A program made the translations under genes and the position numbers. Under the pieces are notes generated by a model. That model saw only the letters and a program-made list of their open reading frames with translations. It was not told the origin of the DNA and searched no databases. A stretch of 23,552 bases of DNA from Candidatus Aenigmatarchaeota archaeon (lineage in GTDB: Archaea > Aenigmatarchaeota > Aenigmatarchaeia > GW2011-AR5). The first letter of the stretch is position 1; each line of letters starts with the position of its first letter. The DNA lies in contig JAGVVX010000017.1 of assembly GCA_018304565.1 (NCBI GenBank), forward strand, positions 1 to 23,552. The letters are read 5' to 3'. Of the stretch, positions 7,703 through 12,865 are shown one piece after another.

Positions 7703-7732
7703 CCGCTTCCAACAATGTTAATTAGTGGTTTA

Positions 7733-8095
7733 ATGAAGGGCATGGATCTTCCAATAAACATGATTGTCATAGTTGCCATTGCAGTGCTCGTGCTCGTTGT
7801 AGTTGTAGGCTTCTTTGGAGGCTTTTTCACCCGTGGGTTAGGAGACATCGAATTCAACAAAGCGTTTGATGGTGCATGCAATCAGCTGAGGGCTTCATGG
7901 AATTGTAATCCTGATTCAATTAGTCGTGTAAGTTCTCTTTACCAAGGCCCAGGAGATTCCGGACCTGAATCTTATTCAATGAACCAATTATGCTATCAAA
8001 AACTTGGTAAAGGAGTAGCCACTAGAACAGGAAGTTCCAGCCTAGCTTTTCAAGACCTGACTGGTTGTGCACGCTCATGCGGCTGTGCAGTCTAG
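7733..8095 (+). CDS. Pilin-like surface protein (120 aa)
   Basis: MKGMDLPINMIVIVAIAVLV begins with Lys-Gly and a Pro-containing lead-in, then a very long hydrophobic helix (about 7-34, ending GFFGGFF). The head domain is about 85 residues with six cysteines, three in the tail (GCARSCGCAV). This N-terminal layout matches small pilin-like proteins I associate with DPANN genomes, though this is a recollection and not a search result. The in-frame ATG at 7715 precedes the AGTGG site and is less likely. The stop TAG overlaps the FEN-1 stop within a shared CTAG (8092-8095). Codon use looks less G/C-ending than in the larger surface genes. Confidence 0.75.
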   Translation: MKGMDLPINMIVIVAIAVLVLVVVVGFFGGFFTRGLGDIEFNKAFDGACNQLRASWNCNPDSISRVSSLYQGPGDSGPESYSMNQLCYQKLGKGVATRTGSSSLAFQDLTGCARSCGCAV

Positions 8096-9105
8096 AACCA
8101 CTTGCTGAGGCTTTTCTGGTCCTTTGATTTTGCTTCGATCAGCTTCTTTAAGCCGCTCATGACGCGCTCTTCCGAGAAATCGTGCTCGTCGCACATTATC
8201 TTCTTTATCTTCTCTTCATCGATTTCGCCGAATTTTATGTTGTACCCGGCTTCCTGCGGGGTCCTGAAGAAATTGTATATGTCTTCTGCAGGCACTTCGG
8301 ATTCCCACGAGACTTCTTTCAGAACTTCCCTAAGGCTCTGCTTTTCTTTTACAATCTCCAGCGCGCGCTTTGGACCGAAGCCTGCTACGCCTCCCGGGTT
8401 GTAGTCGGTGCCTATGAGCATGCCGATGATTATGAGCTGGTTCCTGTTTATTCCGAGTTTCTCCAGGATGTCATTGAGCACAAGCATCTCCGGTTTGACG
8501 ATGACATATTCGCTCCCGCGCTTCTTTCTGCCGGTAATGGATAGGTTCCTGACAAGATAAGGCGCTCCAAAAAGCAGGGAATCGTAGTCCTGCGTGGCAA
8601 CTGCATAAACGTCGCCTTGCTTCGCCATGGTTGAGCACATGGCCTCGCCTTCGCCGGGTGCTTGCAGTGCAGGCACCCCCAATGCTTCAAGCAGTTCCTT
8701 GCTTTGCTCTATCATTTCACCGGTAAGCGTTACAGCGCGCTGTGCATATTTCTTTGCCGATACGTAGTCCTTGCGTTCGAGGGCTTTCGTCCATTCTTTC
8801 ATGGCTTCTGCTCTCACGTTGCGGCGCTGCTCTGTTGTCTTTTTCTTGAATTCAGGCGGCTCGCCGTCAAAAACATAGACAGGATATACACCTGCTTCAA
8901 GCAGCTTGATAGTCCTATAATATAGACCAGAAAGATGCGATGTCGTGCGTCCCCTGGAGTCCATCAAAGGAGCGCCGTCTGCCTGCCTTATAATGGAAAG
9001 GAACTGGTAAAGCCAGTTGAATGAATCTATTGCGATCTTCTTGCCGAAAAGATCCTCTAGCGTTATTTCGCTGCCTTCTACTAGGCTTGTTAATTGTATG
9101 CCCAT
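8092..9105 (-). CDS. fen: Flap endonuclease 1 (FEN-1)
   Basis: This structure-specific nuclease removes 5' flaps during Okazaki-fragment maturation and repair. At 337 residues it is normal for archaeal FEN-1. The N-domain starts MGIQLTSLV and carries the acidic residues D27 (IAIDSFNW) and D80 (VFDGEPP). The I-domain carries E152 and E154 (APGEGEA), D173 and D175 (TQDYDSLL) and D234 (GTDYNPGGV), followed by the DNA-binding helix-hairpin region (FGPKRAL). The last eight residues, QKSLSKWF, are a PCNA-interacting box (QxxLxxWF). A purine-rich site (GGGGAAGGA) lies just before the start. It converges on, and shares stop-codon bases with, the pilin-like gene. The identification is secure. Confidence 0.97.
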   Translation of the reverse strand: MGIQLTSLVEGSEITLEDLFGKKIAIDSFNWLYQFLSIIRQADGAPLMDSRGRTTSHLSGLYYRTIKLLEAGVYPVYVFDGEPPEFKKKTTEQRRNVRAEAMKEWTKALERKDYVSAKKYAQRAVTLTGEMIEQSKELLEALGVPALQAPGEGEAMCSTMAKQGDVYAVATQDYDSLLFGAPYLVRNLSITGRKKRGSEYVIVKPEMLVLNDILEKLGINRNQLIIIGMLIGTDYNPGGVAGFGPKRALEIVKEKQSLREVLKEVSWESEVPAEDIYNFFRTPQEAGYNIKFGEIDEEKIKKIMCDEHDFSEERVMSGLKKLIEAKSKDQKSLSKWF

Positions 9106-9130
9106 ATTCCTTCCCCGGTTCAGATTAACC

Positions 9131-9160
9131 TACATAACTATTTGTTCCAACACTTTAAAA
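9131..9160. promoter_or_regulatory. Divergent promoter region of FEN-1 and the GbsR/MarR-like regulator
   Basis: TTTAAAA at 9154-9160 is centred 25 nt before ATG 9182, predicting a leaderless regulator mRNA. On the minus strand, AAATAGTTATG (9133-9143) lies about 32 nt before the FEN-1 start. Confidence 0.45.
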
Positions 9161-9181
9161 CATTCATGGGCAAGTAGACTC

Positions 9182-9631
9182 ATGGATAACAGCGTTCAGG
9201 AAAAGATATTCACGACATTCTCTTCGATTGCAACGTCGCTGGGTTACAGCGAGGTTCATGGCAGGATCATAGCTGCGCTGCTTGTAAACAACAACCCCGT
9301 CTCACTGCAGGAACTCAGCGAAAGCACCGGCTACTCGCCTGCAGCCATTTCGCTGTCTTTGGATCTTCTGGAGCTCGTTGGCATGATAAGAAAAATAAAG
9401 AATGCCGGCGACAGGAAACTCTATGTCAGGCTCGATGGAGACTTGCTTGAAGGCCTGAGGAACGCGCTGCTGCTCAAATTGCAGAAAGAAATAATCACAA
9501 CAAAATTCGAGATTGAGAAGTATACCGAAGAAGACGGCACGGATGCCGTACAGAAACTGAAGAAAGAACTGGACAGGCTGCAGCAATATGTTGATGAGCT
9601 GGCAAAAGTAGAAATTCCCAAAAGGGAATAA
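9182..9631 (+). CDS. GbsR/MarR-like winged-helix transcriptional regulator
   Basis: The protein has 149 residues. An N-terminal helix (SSIATSLGYSEVHGRIIAAL) leads into a winged helix: NPVSLQELSESTGYSPAAI is the recognition helix-turn-helix, and KIKNAGDRKLYVRLDGD is the wing. The rest (about 95-149) is a charged, heptad-rich C-terminal coiled coil (LKKELDRLQQYVDEL) suited to dimerisation. This layout fits the GbsR branch of the MarR superfamily. ATG 9182 was chosen because the TATA box lies 25 nt upstream; an open frame back to 9017 is antisense to FEN-1. A perfect palindrome follows its stop. The target genes cannot be read from the sequence. Confidence 0.8.
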   Translation: MDNSVQEKIFTTFSSIATSLGYSEVHGRIIAALLVNNNPVSLQELSESTGYSPAAISLSLDLLELVGMIRKIKNAGDRKLYVRLDGDLLEGLRNALLLKLQKEIITTKFEIEKYTEEDGTDAVQKLKKELDRLQQYVDELAKVEIPKRE

Positions 9632-9633
9632 GT

Positions 9634-9649
9634 CGAGAACCTAGGTTCT
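9634..9649. terminator. Perfect 16-bp palindrome between convergent genes
   Basis: GAGAACCTAGGTTCTC starts 2 nt after the regulator stop and is followed by pyrimidine-rich sequence. Its place between the regulator and the converging aEF-1beta gene suggests a termination-related hairpin. The remaining spacer to 9698 is AT-rich with no gene. Confidence 0.45.
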
Positions 9650-9698
9650 CTTCCTTATCAACCTTCTCTCCTAATTAAAAATATTAATAGAATATTTC

Positions 9699-9953
9699 TT
9701 ACAGCAATGTAACGTCTTCCGTGTTGACGCTTGCAACGCCGCTTATTTCTGAAATCAACTTCTCTATCATGTCCGTGCCGCCGGTTGAATCCTGAAGCAC
9801 GATGAGGACTTTCAATGCAACAAGCCCGAAGCCTATTGGCTCTTCCCTGATTTCCTTGACATCAACGCTGTTTCTTATATCCTCTTTCAATCTTCCTATA
9901 TCCACTTCAGGCGATTCAGGCATTACTTTCAGTGTAATAGCAACTTGTCCCAT
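9699..9953 (-). CDS. ef1b: Elongation factor 1-beta (aEF-1beta)
   Basis: This is the nucleotide-exchange factor that reloads aEF-1alpha with GTP during translation elongation. The 84 residues match the compact archaeal form, which lacks the N-terminal domains of the eukaryotic protein. Recognisable stretches are MGQVAITLKVMPESPEVD at the start, then EEPIGFGLVALKVLIVLQD and SGVASVNTEDVTLL at the end, in the alpha/beta-sandwich order of the family. The start lies one base after the TAA of the 83-residue gene. It is the last gene of a compact minus-strand operon (zinc ribbon, 83-aa protein, aEF-1beta). Confidence 0.95.
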   Translation of the reverse strand: MGQVAITLKVMPESPEVDIGRLKEDIRNSVDVKEIREEPIGFGLVALKVLIVLQDSTGGTDMIEKLISEISGVASVNTEDVTLL

Positions 9954-9954
9954 T

Positions 9955-10206
9955 TTATTCAGGACCCCTGAATGCTCTAAATCCCTCGCCTGCGACTATG
10001 CCTGCAAACCTGCCTGCTTCGTAGCCATAAAATGTAAAAACGGCCGTTGCCGCTGCAGATAGTGCATGATACTGAAAATCCACTGGCGGGCTGATTCCGC
10101 GGCGCGCTGCATAAAACCCCGCTACCGCCCCTGTCAAAGCTCCAACAAAGCCAAGTGCCCTTTCAAGCCTGTCTGTATGCCCTGGAAATTTTTCGTATTC
10201 CTGCAT
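9955..10206 (-). CDS. Small hydrophobic protein between zinc ribbon and aEF-1beta genes
   Basis: The product has 83 residues, with a hydrophilic start (MQEYEKFPGHTDRLER) and two Gly/Ala-rich hydrophobic stretches (LGFVGALTGAVAGFYAARRG and ALSAAATAVFTFYGYEAGRF). It could be a small two-helix membrane protein. ATG 10206 is placed one base after the upstream TGA (TGACATG). A longer in-frame start at 10278 would overlap the zinc-ribbon gene by about 70 nt. The tight packing on both sides implies translational coupling with translation-related neighbours. No family recognised. Confidence 0.7.
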   Translation of the reverse strand: MQEYEKFPGHTDRLERALGFVGALTGAVAGFYAARRGISPPVDFQYHALSAAATAVFTFYGYEAGRFAGIVAGEGFRAFRGPE

Positions 10207-10207
10207 G

Positions 10208-10363
10208 TCAAGGCCCCTCAAAACCGCAGGTGCAGCGGTAGATATTGCTCTTCCGCCTGCAGTTTTCGCAGCGGACAATCCCGTTCTTCATGCAGGAAGG
10301 GCAGGAAAACTGTGTGAAATTGTTCTCCGAGATCAGAGTATCATGGCATGTTGTACATCGCAT
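10208..10363 (-). CDS. Small zinc-ribbon protein of the archaeal HVO_2753/DUF1610 type
   Basis: The 51 residues contain four Cys pairs: CTTC (3-6), CPSC (21-24), CENC (32-35) and CTC (44-46), ending GFEGP. This is enough for two zinc sites. The family is a small archaeal zinc-ribbon protein commonly encoded just upstream of aEF-1beta. Here one small gene lies between them. A longer in-frame start at 10408 exists, but it runs through the TATA box. The TATA-like TTATTTAAGTAT on the minus strand (10391-10402) is about 33 nt upstream of ATG 10363, leaving only a short leader. Probably nucleic-acid or ribosome associated, by family and neighbourhood. Confidence 0.85.
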   Translation of the reverse strand: MRCTTCHDTLISENNFTQFSCPSCMKNGIVRCENCRRKSNIYRCTCGFEGP

Positions 10364-10390
10364 AATTACCGTTTTCCTAATTAAGGTGGA

Positions 10391-10417
10391 ATACTTAAAT
10401 AACCACAACTTAAATTT
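10391..10417. promoter_or_regulatory. Divergent promoter between the tRNA and zinc-ribbon operon
   Basis: TTAAATTT at 10410-10417 is centred 24 nt before tRNA position 1 (10437). The minus-strand box TTATTTAAGTAT lies at 10391-10402 for the zinc-ribbon operon. The two boxes are separated by only 7 nt. Confidence 0.55.
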
Positions 10418-10458
10418 CTAAAGATATGCTTGTTGGGCCCCTGTAGTTTAGTCTGGAT

Positions 10459-10511
10459 AAGCCATTTTGTGCAAGTAAACGACAAAAGCGCTTGCGGAAA
10501 GTAAACCAGAA
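10459..10511 (+). other. tRNA-Arg intron 1 (D-loop, between 20a and 21), 53 nt
   Basis: Core helix CTGG (10453-10456) pairs with CCAG (10506-10509). The 5' bulge ATA is cut AT/A and the 3' bulge AAA is cut AA/A. The inner helix is weak, so this is a relaxed bulge-helix-bulge. It contains hairpin TTTTGT/ACAAAA (10465-10470, 10482-10487) and then AAAGCGCTTGCGGAAA, which is shared with the other two introns. It looks like a diverged copy that lost the right arm of the second hairpin. Confidence 0.7.
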
Positions 10512-10528
10512 AGAATGCGAGCTTGCGG

Positions 10529-10593
10529 AAAGCCCTTTGCACATGATAAACGTGCAAAGCGCTTGCGGAAATCAGCTTCCGCAATTTGCAAAC
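10529..10593 (+). other. tRNA-Arg intron 2 (anticodon loop, canonical 37/38), 65 nt
   Basis: This is a textbook bulge-helix-bulge. The exon helix is CGAGC/GCTTG and the 4-bp core is TTGC (10523-10526) with GCAA (10588-10591). The 5' bulge GGA is cut GG/A, and the 3' bulge ACA is cut AC/A. The inner helix is AAG with TTT. Inside are hairpins TTTGCAC/GTGCAAA (10536-10558) and TTGCGGAA/TTCCGCAA (10563-10584). Confidence 0.85.
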
Positions 10594-10669
10594 AGCTTGT
10601 GACCCGGGTTCGAAAAGCCCTTTGCACATGATAAACGTGCAAAGCGCTTGCGGAAATCAGCTTCCGCAA
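10529..10669 (+). repeat. Two identical 56-nt direct repeats inside tRNA introns 2 and 3
   Basis: Copies at 10529-10584 and 10614-10669 are identical at all 56 positions and differ immediately outside. Each contains the two hairpins described for the introns, separated by GCGC. A shorter diverged relative occupies intron 1 (about 10459-10501). Confidence 0.95.
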
Positions 10670-10680
10670 CGGCACGAAAT
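10615..10680 (+). other. tRNA-Arg intron 3 (T-loop, between 59 and 60), 66 nt
   Basis: The exon helix is the T-stem CCGGG/CCCGG. The 4-bp core is TTCG (10609-10612) with CGAA (10675-10678). The 5' bulge AAA is cut AA/A and the 3' bulge ATT is cut AT/T. The inner helix is GCC/GGC past an A-A mismatch. Removing it restores a perfect 7-nt T-loop. Its body is identical to intron 2 over 10614-10669. Confidence 0.85.
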
Positions 10681-10694
10681 TCCCGGCGGGGGCA

Positions 10695-11522
10695 TCAGAA
10701 AAAGAAAATAATAAATATTGAGAATAAAATGTATGGGAAGAATACCTTATCGATATTCGCTTTTATGGCCCGGACATCGAACCGTAACAAAGTTAGAATA
10801 ACTAATGGCGTAAATACTAACACCGTCTGATTTTTTAATTCAATAGAAAGAATTACAATAGAAATAATGCAAATTATATTCGAAATATAATAAAGTTTCT
10901 TCGTTAATCCTGTTCCATATTTCACTGCTGTTGTTTTGAGTGCAGACTGCTTATCTGCTTTGTAATCAGCTATTTCATTCTGGAGTTGAATAGTTGTTGA
11001 AATAAAGAAAATCAATAAGAATCCGCTTACAATAATGAAATAACTTAATCCGAGAACTGCAGCAGGAAATAAAAACAGAGCAGCCACGTAAATTCCATGT
11101 GAAATCAAGTCGATTACAGGAATAGGCTTGAATTTATATGAATACAGAAAAGCGTTTACAGCAAATAAAAGATACCATGATATCACAGATGGAAACCAAA
11201 ATGAAGTAAGTATAACAGAAAGAACAGCCATGGATGCCGATATGAATAAACCTTCTTTTTTCGTCAGTTTTCCAGCCGCGATAGGGTTTTTCTTTATCTT
11301 TTCTTCATTAATCTTGTCATTTTTCCAGTCGAAATAATTGTTTATGCTGAGCGCATAGAAAAGGTAGAGAATCATCACTAATAATATTTTTATAAGAGTG
11401 TCAATGTTATATGCCATGTTAAAAAACTTTGAGGCGAAAATGAATGTAAAAACTGTTACTGGCATTAGTGCCAGGGCGTCGACAAATCTGGTATTCTTGA
11501 GGGCGTATAAGATTTTCATCAT
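10695..11522 (-). CDS. UbiA-family membrane prenyltransferase
   Basis: This is a 275-residue polytopic protein with about eight or nine hydrophobic helices. The first Asp-rich motif is NNYFDWKNDKINEEK (D65, N68, D69). The second, NEIADYKADK, has D186 and D190 and binds Mg-prenyl diphosphate in this family. In archaea such enzymes attach geranylgeranyl chains to glycerol lipid precursors (DGGGP synthase) or to quinones and related acceptors. The nearby CarS and inositol-lipid genes favour a lipid role, but the substrate cannot be told from sequence. The stop codon (10695-10697) abuts the last tRNA base. The gene is visibly richer in A/T than its neighbours (14 G/C in 10861-10920), hinting at a different origin. 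A double ATG opens the frame. Confidence 0.85.
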   Translation of the reverse strand: MMKILYALKNTRFVDALALMPVTVFTFIFASKFFNMAYNIDTLIKILLVMILYLFYALSINNYFDWKNDKINEEKIKKNPIAAGKLTKKEGLFISASMAVLSVILTSFWFPSVISWYLLFAVNAFLYSYKFKPIPVIDLISHGIYVAALFLFPAAVLGLSYFIIVSGFLLIFFISTTIQLQNEIADYKADKQSALKTTAVKYGTGLTKKLYYISNIICIISIVILSIELKNQTVLVFTPLVILTLLRFDVRAIKANIDKVFFPYILFSIFIIFFF

Positions 11523-11539
11523 TATTACTTTATCCGGTG

Positions 11540-11586
11540 TTTAAAATTGTTTTGCGCAGCTGGAGCAAGTACTATCAGTTTTTAAA
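11540..11586. promoter_or_regulatory. Divergent promoter region, both transcripts near-leaderless
   Basis: TTTTTAAA at 11579-11586 is centred 27 nt before ATG 11610. On the minus strand, AATTTTAAA (11540-11548) is about 22 nt before the UbiA start. No Shine-Dalgarno core is seen for the plus-strand gene. Confidence 0.5.
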
Positions 11587-11609
11587 CCCGAAGAAAATTA
11601 TAATAGACT

Positions 11610-12335
11610 ATGCCGAAGGATGTGAAGATCTCCGTGATAATTCCTACATTGAACGAAGGCAGGTACATTGATGGCACGCTGTTCCACATAGTAAAGCAGA
11701 AACCGCATGAGATAATCATAGCTGACGCGCATTCTGAAGATGCCACGGTTAAAATAGCAAAAAAATACGGCTGCAGGACTGTTTATTCCAAGCGCGGGGC
11801 CGCCTCTTACGGCAGGAATGCAGGCGCAAAGGCCTCCACAGGAGAAGTACTTCTTTTCATAGATGCCGACACTATAGTTTATCATAATCTTCTGGAAACT
11901 ATTGAAAAGGATTTCACCAAAGACAAGAAGTTAGTTGGTTGGACATGCCTGATCTACGGCTTCTCGCCGAGCTGGAAGGAGCAGATCCTATACAACATGA
12001 GCAACAATATCATTGAATTCCTTACAAAATATATGAAAAAACCCCATGCGCCAGGCATAGTAATAGCTGTCAAAAAAGAAGTCTTTGATAAAATTGGAGG
12101 TTTCAATGAGAACATGCGAGTGATGGAAGACCACGACCTTGCTTTGCGTATAGGTAAACAAGGGCATTTTATGTTTTCTAAGAATACCTGTGTGTTTACG
12201 TCAACAAGAAGGATGAATAAATGGGGCGGATGGGAATTAATTAAGAAGTACTCAAAGATTTATCTCAGCTATGTGCTCCGCAGGAAAAACTTCTACAAAA
12301 AGGCCCATATGCTGGATTACGAAGTGATAAGATAG
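11610..12335 (+). CDS. GT2-family glycosyltransferase, soluble
   Basis: A 241-residue GT-A fold enzyme. It opens with the donor-binding strand VIIPTLNEGRYIDGTL and continues with IADAHSEDAT, GRNAGAKASTGE and the metal-binding FIDADT (DxD). The acceptor-side acidic motif is VMEDHDLALRI. There is no transmembrane region, although a basic C-terminus (LRRKNFYKKAHML) could touch the membrane. It resembles dolichol-phosphate-sugar synthases and small GT2 enzymes that act on lipid-linked acceptors. The next gene, CarS, follows after 7 nt, so the pair is probably an operon making membrane lipids or glycolipids. The exact sugar and acceptor are unknown. Confidence 0.85.
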   Translation: MPKDVKISVIIPTLNEGRYIDGTLFHIVKQKPHEIIIADAHSEDATVKIAKKYGCRTVYSKRGAASYGRNAGAKASTGEVLLFIDADTIVYHNLLETIEKDFTKDKKLVGWTCLIYGFSPSWKEQILYNMSNNIIEFLTKYMKKPHAPGIVIAVKKEVFDKIGGFNENMRVMEDHDLALRIGKQGHFMFSKNTCVFTSTRRMNKWGGWELIKKYSKIYLSYVLRRKNFYKKAHMLDYEVIR

Positions 12336-12342
12336 TGATTCC

Positions 12343-12861
12343 ATGGTTTTGCTTCTCCTTCTTCAGGCACTATGGTTCATAGCGCCGGCTTATGTGGCCA
12401 ATGGCTTCCCGCCTGTTGTGCGAGGTAAAAAACCTCTGGACTTCCGGAAAAAACTAGGCAAACAAAGGGTTCTTGGAAACGGCAAGACTTTTGAGGGCAC
12501 TATAGGCGGAATTCTTGCGGGCATTTTTGTGGGCTTAGTGCAAATAACTTATCAATCACAGCTGCCGCCAGAATTAGGGCTGGTACATTTCACACTGCCA
12601 ATCGTCGTTGCATTGAGTATAGGCGCAATATTTGGCGACCTTGTAGGCGCTTTCATAAAAAGGAGGATGGGAATGCCGCGTGGTCATCCTGCTTGGCTTT
12701 TAGACCAGCTTGATTTTCTGACTGTATCTATTTTAGCAGCAGGTCTTTTCTATAGGCCGTCTGTGGGCATAATCCTGACATTATTCCTGTTCACGCCTCC
12801 TATACATTGGCTTACAAATTATATCGCATACAAAGCGAAGATAAAGAAGACGCCGTGGTAG
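12343..12861 (+). CDS. carS: CDP-archaeol synthase
   Basis: The enzyme transfers CMP from CTP to unsaturated archaetidic acid, giving CDP-archaeol, the activated precursor of archaeal phospholipids. The 172 residues and roughly five hydrophobic helices match the family (formerly DUF46). Typical stretches are the N-terminal PAYVANGFPPVVRG, then the glycine-rich GNGKTFEGTIGG, and GAIFGDLVGAFIKRRMGMPRG, DQLDFL and PPIHWLTNYIAY, in the expected order. AGTGATT lies just before the ATG as a ribosome-binding core. It converges, 4 nt apart, on the VTT-domain gene. CDP-archaeol is the substrate expected for the CDP-alcohol phosphatidyltransferase at 14884. Confidence 0.93.
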   Translation: MVLLLLLQALWFIAPAYVANGFPPVVRGKKPLDFRKKLGKQRVLGNGKTFEGTIGGILAGIFVGLVQITYQSQLPPELGLVHFTLPIVVALSIGAIFGDLVGAFIKRRMGMPRGHPAWLLDQLDFLTVSILAAGLFYRPSVGIILTLFLFTPPIHWLTNYIAYKAKIKKTPW

Positions 12862-12865
12862 GTTC

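Larger units (their letters stand above)
10437..10694 (+). tRNA. tRNA-Arg (anticodon GCG) with three bulge-helix-bulge introns
   Basis: Exons at 10437-10458, 10512-10528, 10594-10614 and 10681-10694 join to a 74-nt cloverleaf. The acceptor is GCCCCTG with CGGGGGC plus discriminator A, with one U-G pair. The D-stem is GTTT with GAAT, including two G-U pairs. The anticodon stem is CGAGC with GCTTG, and the loop TTGCGGA gives anticodon 34-36 GCG (10525-10527). The variable loop is TGAC. The T-stem is CCGGG with CCCGG, and the loop TTCGAAT is exactly 7 nt. Box A (TAGTTTAGTCTGG) is intact in exon 1; the B-box is split by the third intron. A20 and C35 match known arginine identity elements. CCA is not encoded. 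Uncertainty is greatest for the first intron boundaries. Confidence 0.85.

Noticed and set aside
9634..9649. GAGAACCTAGGTTCTC as an operator for the adjacent regulator
   Set aside because: It lies after the stop codon, between convergent genes and far from any promoter, so a 3'-end role is more likely.
10437..10463. Contiguous D-arm using GTTT with AAGC and no first intron
   Set aside because: It places T at position 21 and leaves about 54 unexplained bases before the anticodon stem. The CTGG/CCAG core and 3-nt bulges explain the region better.
10529..10669. Two identical 56-nt direct repeats that could look like a CRISPR or mobile repeat pair
   Set aside because: They lie wholly within tRNA introns 2 and 3 (except one base), have only two copies, and the sequence between them is tRNA exon.
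10381..10675. Minus-strand open frames of 75-82 codons across the tRNA
   Set aside because: They arise from the intron repeats, repeat the same peptide and have no independent support.
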